A stretch of 64,000 bases of DNA, from positions 8,668,557 to 8,732,556 of the forward strand of contig CM030931.1 in assembly GCA_018136815.1 (NCBI GenBank), read 5' to 3'. Shown piece by piece: positions 46,597 through 56,968 of this stretch (positions are counted from its first letter, which is position 1; every line of letters begins with the position of its first letter). The DNA is from Isochrysis galbana. Lineage: Eukaryota > Haptophyta > Isochrysidales > Isochrysidaceae. A model generated the notes under the pieces. That model was not told the DNA's origin. It worked only from the letters and a program-made list of their open reading frames with translations, and did no database searches. Both the position numbers and the translations under genes were made by a program.

Positions 46597-46858
46597 AGGA
46601 GGGTCTAGGCGGTACCAACCGAAACTGACAGGAGGCGTCACAGAACGCAGTCGGTGTTTTTTAAAGTCAGTATGGGTCGACTGGCTCCGAGAAACTCTTT
46701 TCTGGCCAGAGGTCGTGCGTGCACACCACCGAGTGTTCGTCGTGTTGGCATCACCTCCTCGACCCAAAAGTTTTTTGGAGGCCGATCGGCGGTGCACGCA
46801 CGCGCCGTCTAGGCGGTACCGACCGAAACTGACACGAGGCGTCACAGAACGCGGTGCC
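46597..46858 (+). repeat. repeat family 3, two units
   Basis: The segment GGCGGTACCAACCGAAACTG and the GGCGTCACAGAACGC block flank a unit with GTCGTGCGTGCACACCACCG, ATCACCTCCTCGACCC and TTTTTTGGAGGCCGATCGGC. These match 20484-20966. Confidence 0.75.
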
Positions 46859-46865
46859 AGCCACC

Positions 46866-47629
46866 GGCGGTGGCGGCGGAGGTCGGCGCCGGCGCCGGCG
46901 TGGCGGCGGCGGCGGTGGTGGCGGCTCCGCGCGCGTGCCCACGAGGGCCGCCGCATCGCGCGCGCCCGGGTCGACCGCCGCCAGCGCGAGCGGGCCGGGC
47001 GCCACGCCGCCCGCGTCGAGCGCGCTCACGGCCTCCGCGCGCGTGCCCACGAGGGCCGCCGCATCCGCATCGCGCGCGCCCGGGTTGACCGCCGCAAACG
47101 TAAACGGGCCGGGGGCTGCGCCCCCATCGAGTGCGCTGACCGCCTCCGCGCGCGTGCCCCCGAGGGCCGCCGCGTCGCGCGTGCCCACCGTTGCCGCTGA
47201 GGCGCCGGAGGCCGCTTCCGGCCCCGCTCGCGCCACCCGAGACGCGCCCGCCGGCAGGCGCGGGTCGTCGTGCTCACCGAGCGCCACCGCAGCGCGCGGC
47301 GCGGGCAGGCCCAGTATGGCGGCCTCGCGCGCCTCCATCCGACGCACGGCGGCTTCGGCGCGCGCGCTGGCGCGCGGGTCTCCGCCGGCGTGCGCCATGA
47401 AGCGCTGGTCGCCGATGTGCGACACCTCGAGCACGAACTGCAAGAGCTCCTCCAGGCGGCGGCGGAGCGGCCACTGAGACGCGCTGGGCGACGTTTCACG
47501 CGCCGTCGTCGCACGCGAGACGATCAAGTCGGCTGAGCGCCTCCAGAGTGTCGGCAAGCGTGTGGGGGGCACTTGCGAAAAAAACAACCAAACCTGAGGT
47601 TGCACCCTCTGAGGGGGAGAGGGCCGCAT
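46866..47629 (-). CDS. hypothetical Ala-rich protein with 36-residue repeats
   Basis: From the ATG at 47629 the frame has a helical, charged stretch (RRRLEELLQFVLEVSHIGDQ, then AVRRMEAREAAIL). Two to three repeats of about 36 residues follow (GTRAEAVSALDAGG, then APGPLALAAVDPGARDAAAL), from a 108-bp minisatellite at about 46929-47200. It then runs into low complexity and a family-3 repeat, so the true end is unclear. No known family. It could be coding or a GC-rich artefact. Confidence 0.3.
47568..47612 (-). repeat. short inverted repeat partner of 51113-51152
   Basis: About 40 bp (core AACCAAACCTGAGGTTGCA with a following CCCTCTGAG) is found as its reverse complement at 51113-51152, adjoining a run of A or T. 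Confidence 0.6.
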
Positions 47630-47782
47630 GAGTCGAGCCGTGATCTCCCCCCTTCTCTCCTTGTTCGCTTGTGTCTTGTGTGAGTCTCCTACGCAATCCC
47701 CCCGTGTGTGCGTTTGATCTGCGCGTGATACTATTAGTGTGCCCTGTGTGGTCAGTGGCCCCCTTGCCCCCTTTGGTATCTT

Positions 47783-48070
47783 TTAACGTGTCCCCAATAC
47801 GCGCTGCTGTTTCCCGAACCCCGCTTGGCGTAATCGCGTGCATGGTGCTGTGGTGTCTCTAGAGCCTGGTGGGACAAGCATGCAACGCCATCGTACCTGT
47901 AGTTTATAGCGCCATGCCAACGCCCACCCGCTCGCTTCCGCGACGGCTGGCTGGGAGGGGTGGGAAGGGGAAGGGGTTGGTTGAGGCTGAATGGGCTTCT
48001 TTCCAGTGGGTACTTGCTGGGCCACTTCAGCGTACGAGCGTTGGTGTGAAGGTTGGTTGTTGGACGCCAT
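47783..48070 (-). pseudogene. possible retroelement ORF1-like N-terminus
   Basis: The 95-residue frame begins MASNNQPSHQRSYAEVAQQV and is then Pro/Ser-rich. A SYAEVA-type motif near the start is common in LINE ORF1/gag-like proteins. Similarity is too short to be firm, and the rest is not recognisable. Confidence 0.2.
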
Positions 48071-48398
48071 TAATAAAGGCTCCTTGAATTGTTTGTTGTG
48101 TGTAGTGCCCGCCCCCAAGTGGTGCACAGTTGGTAGGTAGGAGTTGCCACCATGGGGGGGGGGGGGGGGCAACAGGGCTGCCACCCACCATGGGGAGTCC
48201 TTGTTGGGGAGGCGGGTCGGAGGAGGCAGGCGGCAGAGCTTGGGTCTGGCTCTAGTGGTCTGCAGGGAACAAGACTTTGCCTGCTCCCTGCTCATGTGGC
48301 TGGTGGCTGGTGGGGAGGCGAGGGCGGGGAAACATGTCGACGTCGTGGTCGGATGTCGGATGGAAGGTAGAAAGAACTAGTCTAGCGATAGGTGTTAG

Positions 48399-48690
48399 CC
48401 CGGAATCTTCAGATTTTTTTAGAAACTTAGTTACATATTTATATTCATGAGAGTACGGGGGTGAGGATAACTGGTTGTTCAGCGAGCGCACCGGGGGGGT
48501 CGAAAATTCATTTATTGCTTGGGCGTACGGCAAATACAAATAGCAAATACCCGGAATTTTTTTAGAAACTTCGTTGCATATTTATATTTATGGGAGTACG
48601 GGTACGGGGGTGAGGATATAACTGGTTGTTCAGCGAGTGTACCGGGGGGGTCAAAAATTCATGTATTTTGGGCGCACGCAAATACTATTA
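48399..48690. repeat. tandem direct repeat, two units of ~150 bp
   Basis: Both units share AATTTTTTTAGAAACTTMGT, then GCATATTTATATT, then AACTGGTTGTTCAGCGAG and CACCGGGGGGGTC. The left edge (AATCTTCAGATTTTTTT) recurs inverted at 28212 and 45247, so the unit belongs to a dispersed family. Confidence 0.7.
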
Positions 48691-48986
48691 GTTGAAGGAC
48701 TTGAGCACAGAGGTGCATGCATAATAGAGTACACCAACACAAATGATGTCTTGCCTGCAAACTGACACAACCGGCTTTTTGCGAAGACTGGATGCGGCGG
48801 GTAGGGGTGGGGGCGGTGATGATTGCGTTGGAGGTGGGTACGACTCCTCCCTCATTGCTAGGGTAAGCACGTGGCGAAAGGCCTCCTTGGCATTGCACTT
48901 GCAGCAATCGGAGGACAAGCGAAGGGAAGATCTTTAGGGAGATGCAAAGCGTTCGCTCAGGGTAAGGAGAACGTCATGGCTGTGGA

Positions 48987-50402
48987 TCACAATCGGCTTT
49001 GAGGCAACCTTAGCGATTCTCGAGCACGGGTTTCTAGCAGCCATCGGATGAGACTTGGCTTGCGTGAGTGGTTGGTGGAAGCACACACGGCCTCACGCAG
49101 TTGACTAAAGCATCGGGTGCGCTGCCACTCAACAGGCGCACCCCAAGCCAGCGCAAGCACTCCTTGTTGCAACGCTGGAAGCAAAGGGTCGGCGATGCAA
49201 TGTAAAAGTTCGAAGACTAAAGAACATAAGGCCGCAGCAGCACGCGATTCCAGCGGCGTTGAGCACATGTGTCCTCTTGGCGTAGAAGTCTCACAGTCTT
49301 CCATACTTCGATTGTGTTGCTTAGTTTGCTGAAGGTTCCATTCTCCTTCGTGGCCCTTTCTCTCCCAAGCCACGCTCGCCTCTTCCGCGTGATCAGCTTC
49401 TACTCTCATTAACTCAGCAGCCGCATGGAGCAGACCGCGAATCAGACGACACGCTGCTTCCCTCTCTTCTTGCTTGTCGACCTGCAATCGACGCAAGCAT
49501 GCACGAAGCACACTTGCAGTTGCAGCTGCAGAAGGGGCAATCTCAGAAGTGCGAATGAGCAGCTGGGGCAAGCTGGGCTCCAAAGCCCGGGCCGCTTCCG
49601 GCATGGTCAGCGAAGCTGCAGCCCACCGAAGTGCTAGAGGACTAGAGCGTGGTATCCGAGGACGCGAGCCCATGTTGCTCCCATGCGACGAGTGAGGCAC
49701 GGCGCAGCCCGCCGCGCGCAAGTGTCCCTTGATACTTGGCGATATGCCCTCAAGTGTGGGCGATGAGTCGACATTGACCGATAACATAGCACCTTGAGCG
49801 GGTTGCTCGGGCGTGGATCGAGCCAGGCGCCGAGTCGGTGCGTCGCCCAGAAGGTCCAACAGCACCTCAGCCAGCTTGCCAGTTTCCGCAAGATTAAGGA
49901 GCAGGCGCCTCTCCAGCACATCAAGCTCGGGCACAGCAACAACTCCACCGGAGATTTGGCAGAGGCAGCGTAGCGCTGGCTCTGCATGCTTGTGAAGCGT
50001 CCCAGTTGGTGCTGGTGAAAGCGCGGCGTGCAGGAGCAATACAGCGCACATGAAAAGTGAGCGCTGCAGCAGTCGTGCAGCTGCACTAGGAACGCTCGTG
50101 GCGGCAGGTGCATTGGCACGTAGATCACACTCGACATAGAGTGCGTCGAGCGCAGCGTCGAGCGCAGCGAGCGAATCCTGAGTATGTGCGCCTGAATGGC
50201 GCTGTAGCAGTGAGCTGCAGCGCCTCGCCACGACAGGCGCCAGCTGGAAGGCCCTCGATTTGACGTGCTCGTGACAGGCGGCAAGCCGCGTTTCATTCTC
50301 AGGCTGGAGCAGCTCAACAGGGAAGCACATGCCAAAGAGCCTGCGCACCTCATGCTCCGCGTCGATGGCATGCTCGTCCTGTTGCGAAGACGCCGAGGCC
50401 AT
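48987..50402 (-). CDS. uncharacterised alpha-helical protein
   Basis: The single-exon ORF runs from the ATG at 50402 and gives 471 residues. It is rich in Ala and Leu with predicted amphipathic helices throughout (for example LERRLLLNLAETGKLAEVLL and the C-terminal PSLIRWLLETRARESLRLP). This suggests a HEAT/ARM-like or TTI2-like scaffold, but no motif secures a family. Coding composition is steady over the whole length and shadow frames lack such a pattern, which supports a real gene. Unlike its neighbours its coding-strand leader is not pyrimidine-rich. Confidence 0.6.
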   Translation of the reverse strand: MASASSQQDEHAIDAEHEVRRLFGMCFPVELLQPENETRLAACHEHVKSRAFQLAPVVARRCSSLLQRHSGAHTQDSLAALDAALDALYVECDLRANAPAATSVPSAAARLLQRSLFMCAVLLLHAALSPAPTGTLHKHAEPALRCLCQISGGVVAVPELDVLERRLLLNLAETGKLAEVLLDLLGDAPTRRLARSTPEQPAQGAMLSVNVDSSPTLEGISPSIKGHLRAAGCAVPHSSHGSNMGSRPRIPRSSPLALRWAAASLTMPEAARALEPSLPQLLIRTSEIAPSAAATASVLRACLRRLQVDKQEEREAACRLIRGLLHAAAELMRVEADHAEEASVAWERKGHEGEWNLQQTKQHNRSMEDCETSTPRGHMCSTPLESRAAAALCSLVFELLHCIADPLLPALQQGVLALAWGAPVEWQRTRCFSQLREAVCASTNHSRKPSLIRWLLETRARESLRLPQSRL

Positions 50403-51257
50403 GACGCCCTATCTCCTCTCCCCCTCGCGCTCTCCCCCTCTCGCGCTCTCTGGAGGCGAAGGCGCGCCCCTACTTTTCTAATGCTACTAGTAGTAAGTTC
50501 ACACTCATGGAAAGGACGAAAGGACGGTCTTGTGTTACATAGTCATAGAGTACTCCGCACCTGGCCAATTCCTAGCATAATTGTTCTCCCCCTCAGTATT
50601 TTGGCCCCTTGATGCTTTAGGGCCCTGAGCCCTGAGTCAGGCATTGTGCTCAGCCCACATGTACTAGCAAGGCCTGCATCAAAAGGGTTGGGCGGCATGC
50701 AAGAGGGTTGTGACGTAGACGCAACACGTGCCGGGGCCTGTACGGACTGTCAATATCGGGCACCCCTCAATCCCTGTCATTTTGTTCTTCAAGGTCCCAA
50801 AGTCCCATATTTCAAGTGCAACCCATACAAAAAGGCTATTGTTGGGCCCAGGGTAAGCATGCCTGGCGGCTACCGCCCATGGGTATGGGCATGGCGTGTG
50901 ACGGCCAGCCCTTGGCCCTTGGCCCTTGGCAGGCGTTTGCGCACATCAGTGCGCTATCAGCAGGTGCCGGCGATTGGGCTTCTAGAGCGAGCGTCACCGT
51001 ATACGGAGAGAGCAAGCGGCATGGGATTGAGTAGGTATGCCTACATAGAAAGAGTACCAAGACATAGACATAAGAACACTCTACCTAACACTGCATGCCA
51101 TCTCCATCCAACATCAGAGGCTGCAACCTCAGGTTTGGTTGTTTTTTTACGAATGCCCCGTGAAATGTATATAGAAATTAGAACTCCCCCCCTCGCCCTT
51201 TGCCCTACCCCCTTCTGTACCCCCCCCCCCCTTGTTTCTTTGCCTCCTCTCGCGCCA
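50403..51257. other. spacer, no gene supported
   Basis: A CT-rich patch lies at 50405-50455. Short palindromic pieces (GCCCATGGGTATGGGC) and the 40-bp inverted repeat at 51113-51152 are present. Open frames here have no protein-like pattern. Confidence 0.35.
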
Positions 51258-51872
51258 ATGTCCCTCCTCCGTCCAGTGGACAGTGCATCGGAGCCCGAGG
51301 CGGAGTGCGCACTTGCGCTCGCGCGCATGCACCAGGGTCCCTGGTGCCCACTGAGCGCCATGGGATGCCTGCACATGCGCACACCTCCTACCACCCTGGC
51401 AGAAACCCAGCGCTGCTGCTCGCGCAAGTTTGCGACAATGCATGATTTCAGGGCACACGCTGCGGCCGAGGCCGAGCATGCGCATCATGCAGTGATGCGC
51501 GCGATCGACAGTCTTCAGAGCGCGCAAGCAAGGGTCGGCTGGGCTGCGACTGTCTCATCAAGCGCCTGCATGTGGCCGACGCTCAATGCGCCACCAATGC
51601 CAACCACTGACCAATTGCAATGGCTGTGCGTCTCCCTCAACCTCAGGGACCGGGTGCCAAGGCGCTGGACCCGCACTGCATTCGCACGTCGTCAAGAGTC
51701 TCGTCGGGCGGCCCTGTGTCGGCTGCAGACTCGACTTGCCGCGGTTGCTGAGAGTGGCGTGCCAAGTGTCCACGCTGAGGCGATGCAGAGCGTGTTGTGG
51801 AGCCTCACTCTCGATGAGGTCATGAGGTCCTCACGCTCCGATGCGCCTCCTCGGCTCACTGCTGGCTTGTAG
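51258..51872 (+). CDS. hypothetical protein with a degenerate zinc-finger-like patch
   Basis: From the ATG at 51258 there are 204 residues. A stretch CCSRKFATMHDFRAHAAAEA followed by EHAHH loosely resembles a C2H2 finger. The rest is helical and Arg/Ala-rich. It ends tail to tail with the minus-strand relic at 51856, so both may belong to one mobile element. No family is recognised. Confidence 0.35.
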   Translation: MSLLRPVDSASEPEAECALALARMHQGPWCPLSAMGCLHMRTPPTTLAETQRCCSRKFATMHDFRAHAAAEAEHAHHAVMRAIDSLQSAQARVGWAATVSSSACMWPTLNAPPMPTTDQLQWLCVSLNLRDRVPRRWTRTAFARRQESRRAALCRLQTRLAAVAESGVPSVHAEAMQSVLWSLTLDEVMRSSRSDAPPRLTAGL

Positions 51873-53239
51873 ATGCCACACCCGTAGGCTGTATGCTGCG
51901 CATTGCCGCAGTTCCTTCCCAACAAGGCGCGTTCTGGCGTTCTCTCCTTTGTGCGGCGTTGGCGCCGCCCTGGGAGGGCACTCCAATTGCGCAACAGCTC
52001 GTGTGCCACCTTGGATGGCACCTTCCGGCCGTCTGGTAGGTAGTCCGCACGCGCTCTTGTATGCCGTCGGTCAAGCTCTCAGGGTACACCATGCGGCGTG
52101 ACGTGCGAGCGGCCGTGCACAGCGCACCGCCGCCGTGCTTGTAGCAGCGCATCTTGCCACCGTTGGACGCAGTCCCACCGAGGTGAGAAGTTTCGTGGGT
52201 GCCCCATGGATTCAGGACATTGGAGGGGTCTGCAACAATTGGACCCATAGGTGTTTGCATATAGGGACACATTTTTGGGGGGGTAAATTGTATAAGGTGT
52301 AGAAAAAGGCAATGCAGGGGGCTAAAAAAAGGGAACCTCAAGTTGCATCCTCTTCCAACATCCAATGCAAATGCACCCCCTCCTACCCCTACCGCAACGC
52401 CTGGTACAGGTGCTGCACCGGATGCGTGTGCCCGTGGCGGCGAACGCTTTCGCCCTTGCGTGTCCAACTCATCCGTGGGAAGGTCCCACAACACAGTCAC
52501 AATAGCCTCCCAACAACCCGCCTTTTGCACATGCGCCTCGAAAGCCGGAAGCAGCTTTTCCTTCTTCCCATCCATGGGCTTGAATGCGCCGCCACTCGCG
52601 CCTACCTCGTTGCTAACTCGTGCTTCTTCAGACGTGAGGCGTCGCCATCAATTGCCCACAATTTGGCCGCAGCCGCGCGCGCTGCCACCTTTCGGCCCAG
52701 TGTTCTCTGCTCCTCCGCCGCTTTGCGGTGAGCGGTGAGCCGCTCGAGCTTTCTTACCTTCTTTCAATTCAGCTAGCCGCGCGTGCTCCTTCCGGGCGAC
52801 TTCGAAGCCCTCACCGTATGTTATCGGCCCCATCTCGAGGAAGACCCCAGTTGAGAAGCGCTGCTTCTTTCGAGGCCTACCGCTCCCACGCCCTGCGCCA
52901 GCAGGCCGCGCAGACGAACTGCCGTGTGCAGCACTGCGCACTGCTGCCTGCCTCCCCCCCCCCCCCCCCCTCTTCAAGCCCATCTGTGCTTGAACCCGAC
53001 GACCCGCCGTCGCTCTCGGAGCCATTGCCTTCACTCGGCGCGGTAGGCGATCCGCGGCCACCAGCGTTCTGCAACACCTGCCAGTGCAGCTGCAGCTGGT
53101 CCGTCAGCCCTGCCGCGCCAACCGCTGCCTTGCTCCGGGCCTCTTCGGCTCGCAGCTGCCACATCACTCTGCGAGTGCATACATACCCATGTGGCGCCCT
53201 TTGTTCGAAGCCGGTGATCGCCCATGAGTCATCAACCAA
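51856..53239 (-). pseudogene. frameshifted SAP-like gene or element relic
   Basis: Coding-like blocks lie in successive frames. First is VDDSWAITGFEQRAPHGYVC and an acidic Ser/Gly linker, then KKQRFSTGVFLEMGPITYGE. Next comes KLWAIDGDASRLKKHELATR, then PMDGKKEKLLPAFEAHVQKA. The LKKHELATR to LLPAFEAHV part looks like a SAP-type helix-turn-helix. The frame changes at a long G/C run near 52950-52970 and at a 7-bp tandem duplication (GCGGTGAGCGGTGA) near 52725. A third break follows at a stop or unusable donor near 52613. These suggest a decayed gene, possibly from a transposable element. Confidence 0.45.
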
Positions 53240-53410
53240 ACTGACATATCGGTGTCGAAGGGCTTCACTAAGGTTATACTAACACAACAATAAAACTCTG
53301 ACGCTACTCTTCTCTACTCTACTATAGAGTAGAGTACTGTAACGTTGGGGGAGGCGCCGGCGCTTTCGGCTTGTCTGGTCGAGCCTTTGCTGGGCGTCCT
53401 TCAAGGCCCG

Positions 53411-53971
53411 ATGGTGGGGGACGGGATGCTGGGTACCCTGCTGGCTGAGCAGATGGCGCAGATGAGGGAGATCTTCAGCGCCTTTGATTCCGACCAGGAT
53501 GGCCTGCTCGATCCCACCGAAGTGGGGACTGTGATGGAGCTCTGCGGCATGCACATGTCACAGGCAGAGGTGAGCCGCATCGAGCATTGGTGGTGATAGT
53601 GCTCGAGGCATCCCGTACGGAATCGATCGCGCCGGGGATGCACGTATAGGCTCACACTTTTTCCGTCGCTCCCTCAGGTCATCGACGTGGTGACCGAGGT
53701 TGCACCTATAGTGCGAAAGCTTGGATTTGAAGAGTTTGTCTCTGTATTAACACGACCTCTGCCAGAGGTGTCCATACTCGACGAGACACGGAAGATCTTC
53801 AGTACCTTTGCTTCGTCAGAGGGTATTATCACTGTGGACTCACTCCACACAGCATTCGCGTCTCTTGGCCACCCAGTTTCTGCCCTTATGGCTAAAGACA
53901 TGCTGAGAGAAGCAGACTTTGATGAGGATGGGGTGGTGAGCCGAGATGACTTCATGAAGACAATCCCATGA
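53411..53971 (+). CDS. EF-hand calcium-binding protein (calmodulin/centrin-sized)
   Basis: There are two exons (53411-53569, 53678-53971) with a 108-bp GT-AG intron, giving 150 residues. A first canonical EF-hand loop, DSDQDGLLDPTE (residues 26-37), has all calcium ligands. A last loop DFDEDGVVSRDD (about 133-144) is also good except for its final position. The second and third hands are degenerate (the third reads FASSEGIITVDS). Total length and helix spacing fit the calmodulin/centrin/troponin C superfamily. It is probably a two-site sensor; the target is unknown. The ATG at 53411 is the first in frame, but the frame is open upstream to 53345. Confidence 0.85.
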
Positions 53972-54559
53972 TCCGTGTACGTCGCTGGTCGACCACGGCG
54001 CGCCTGTGTCATCGTTGATGCGTGGCAGAATGTTGGGCCGTGCATTTAAATTTTAGGCAGTCATCGATGGGGTGCTTGGATGTCTTTCGAGTTGTAAAAT
54101 GTCAATTTCAATTGCTCGCTGAGTATTGATAGTAGTAATGAAAAAAATCTTTTAATATTCTCGCCTCTCGCGTGGCCTAGTACCGTGCTATGCTACCACG
54201 CCTTCGCTCCTTCCCTACCCTTCACTAACCTGCATTGCGGCGACTCCCCTCGTGGGCTACTATGGGCTAAGGGGCCCGGGTCGTGGGTCGTGGGGGGGCG
54301 GCGAGATATGGATGGCGGGCGGTCTCGATCCTTGGCGGTAAGGTTCTCTCCTCCCTCCTGTTCCGCTAAGTGGTCTGGGTATCTTTGTAAGTAACTTCGA
54401 GTCTTTATGGATCGTCGAGGATAGTGGATAATGCCAGTTGACTGTTTATTTATTCTCTATGCTTTTTCGTGCTTGTGCTTGTCGTTGTCGGGTTTTGTGC
54501 TTCTTGGCGTGCCTTCTTGGCGGCTCTGGTGGTCTGTGGCTGAGGGGGGGGGGGCGGGT
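53972..54559. other. spacer, no gene supported
   Basis: This is the 3' flank of the EF-hand gene. A fragment TTTTAATATTCTCGCCTC at 54150 recalls the stretch at 33875. No gene seen. Confidence 0.35.
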
Positions 54560-54790
54560 CAGTACGATGGGCGGCCATTGCAGGCTTGCAGGCGAGTGTG
54601 TGCAGCGCGCGGCGCGCGCCCACTGAGGGTCAGGGCAGTTGTGTTGAGTGCTCAGCCCCTGCCACAAGGCAAGGGCCGAGGATGGTTGTGTAGGCCCATC
54701 CAGGTGGTGTCTGCCATGGAGGGAAGGGGGCACGAGGCCTTCATTAACCCCTACTTATAAAATAAAAGTAGGTTTGAGCCAAGCGCACAT
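54560..54790 (+). repeat. repeat family 1, copy D (type 1 end)
   Basis: It contains TCAGCCCCTGCCACAAGGCA, GGCCCATCCAGGTGGTGTCT, GCCATGGAGGGAAGGGGGCA and CCCCTACTTATAAAATAAAA then GTAGG. It follows the right end of copy B (29110-29240), with the terminal palindrome stretched. Confidence 0.65.
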
Positions 54791-54909
54791 ACCGACCTTC
54801 CTCCCCGCCCTGCCCCGGCGGAGCGCAGCAGCGACCAAATATTTTCACAAGTCGAGGATTTCCGCATAACAGGGGAGCGATGTCCCACATTTGACCCTGT
54901 CGCCACGAG

Positions 54910-55560
54910 ATGCTTAGGCTCCAATTCCCCTCGGGGGGGCCTGTCGGTCACCCTCAGACTCTGCGTCGCATTCGCGAATCGACACTCATTAGGCTTCGCT
55001 CTTCTCTTCGTTCGGTATTTATCGTTATAATTCTCTCGTTCTCGTTCTCGGTCAAAAGCTTCGCTTGGACGCATGGGATCTTGGGTTGTGGAGCGCCGTC
55101 TCTCTTTCTCCCGAAGAGAAGGGAAGTTTCCCCACCTTTCTTCCTCCCGGGCGCCTCGCAAATAGGTTTAATTTGCTATCTCCCCTGCGTTTCTTTATCT
55201 GCTTCTGGGGGCAATCATGTTTAATTTGTGACTTCTGACTTCCTCGTATCTCCCCCTTAGGCACGCCGCACTTCTCTCGTCGTATTCGATAGGCCTCTTG
55301 GAATCCTGCATAGCAAGATTACCCCTCGTTTCCGTTATGATGCGATAACCGTTCTAGACGAGATCGCCGACAGATCGCCCTTGGATCGTTGTCCGTCGTG
55401 AAGAGTTCTTTGTAGGTCTAACAATCTCTTACTTACAATCCAACACTCTAGGGCCGCTAGGAGTGCCTCGCCGCCCCACAGCCCTTCGTTCGCCGTTCGT
55501 CCCCCGTCCAGACACCCAAATGGGGTTGCCCGACCCAGTCCAGAATTTCATTCACCCGAC
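54910..55560. other. spacer with a family-1 scrap
   Basis: At 54915-54970 a piece (GGCTCCAATTCCCCTCGGGG, then CTGTCGGTCACCCTC) matches the type-2 copy at 7970-8015. The remainder to 55560 has no supported gene. Confidence 0.4.
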
Positions 55561-55563
55561 TCA

Positions 55564-56461
55564 TCGCTTTCAAAGGAAGTCGATCAATTTTCTTTGGAGG
55601 GGAAAACCAACATGGGATATCATGAGAGATCGTGATTTCAACGATATATCCACCCTGCCCCAAATCGAGTGCACGTGTGTGTTTCAACATGTGAAGTGTC
55701 AAGTTGACTCAAGTAACCTCCTGGTGACAATGAAAGGTGTCAGCAGGGATGGGGATAATTGAACGCTTTTGGTCTTGCGACCGGGCCGCCAACCTCCCCG
55801 TAGAAAAAAAGGAGCGGGCTGGTGTAGCGGGTTGGCCCTCACCGGCGGCGGGCGCGCGCGCACGAATGAGGTGTGGTGATGCCACAAGAGAGGTGAGGGG
55901 GCAGAACAAGACGGGGGTTCTGTAACCTGGTGACCAAGACGGACACTGTTGTTGGAAGAGAACGACGCGAGGCGAGGGAGGCGGGTGGGAAGAGCAGAGA
56001 GGCCGGAGAGCGCACAGTGGAGAGAGAGAGAGGAAGCGCGGCGGCGGAGGGGAGGGAGAAGAAGGTGGAGAGGAAGTGGCGTCGATGAGCGGCGGGCGGA
56101 GGGGGGCCGTGCGGGTGGGGCGGCAGTGTCGAAATGCGCGGGGTGTCAGAATGCGCGGGAGAAGTGGCGAGCGCGGAGGGAGAGGGGGCAGTTCTGAAAG
56201 CGCGCACCAGGCTCTTGACGACAAAAAAAAACGATCGCTTTCAAAGGAAGTCGATCAATTTTCTTTGGAGGGGAAAACCAACATGGGATATCATGAGATA
56301 TCGTGATTTCAACGATATATCCACCCTGCCCCAAATCGAGTGAATGGAGTCAGACCACGTGTGTGTTTCAACATGTGAAGTGTCAAGTTGACTCAAGTAA
56401 CCTCCAGGTGACAATGAAAGGTGTCAGCAGGGATGGGGATAATTGAACGCTTTTGGTCTTG
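55564..56461. repeat. direct repeat pair (214 and 228 bp) about 670 bp apart
   Basis: 55564-55777 and 56234-56461 are nearly identical (CGCTTTCAAAGGAAGTCGAT, then AACATGGGATATCATGAGA, then CAGCAGGGATGGGGATAATT). The second copy has a 13-bp insertion. The GA/GC-rich sequence between them has no supported gene. The layout could be two LTR-like ends or two copies of a solo element. Confidence 0.8.
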
Positions 56462-56499
56462 TGTGCTCCTGGCAAGCCATCAGGCGTGCCAGGAGAGTG

Positions 56500-56735
56500 G
56501 GTGGTTCCTCCCCCATGGCAGGGGAGGAGTGGAGAGAGAGGGGGGCTCGTGCCCCCCCATGGGCGAACTAAATATAAACTTAGTTACAGACTTTGACTCT
56601 GCCTTCTAGCTTGAGCTGAGCAATCCTCATCCAGACCTAGATCCCAGTGGGCGCGGGGCGTGATGCGCACTCAGAAGGCAGAGCAGGCCCGCTTGGGCCT
56701 GCACTCGTAATGACCTTCCCGTACCTGACCCGAGA
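56500..56735 (+). repeat. repeat family 1, type 2 copy
   Basis: GGGGGCTCGTGCCCCCCCAT precedes the palindrome AACTAAATATAAACTTAGTT. This is followed by GAGCTGAGCAATCCTCATCC and AGTGGGCGCGGGG, in the same order as at 7911-8130. Confidence 0.65.
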
Positions 56736-56968
56736 ATTTGGATTTGGAAAAGGCCGCGCTGAAGAAGAAGTGACACCTTGACGCTCTCGTTGAAGATGAT
56801 AGAGTATGCAATTTGGGGTTGTAAGTTCAGAGCGACACATTCAGAGGCGCAAAGCAAGCGATATTGGAAATGCACAGACATTAGCACAGGATTTATTTGC
56901 ACCGTCACAATGGAAGACTTGCAATCGACCCCAAGATAAGCCCGGGCAACACGGGCGGCCTCAAGGCC

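Noticed and set aside
46854-47477. Plus-strand Ala/Arg-rich ORF over the minisatellite
   Set aside because: The opposite strand gives a more balanced helical protein; this frame is mostly Arg/Ala/Pro. Even the minus frame is only tentative.
48659-48918. Minus-strand ORF with CCKCNAKEAFRHV
   Set aside because: Short, no ATG, no family; could be an exon of an unseen gene but cannot be supported.
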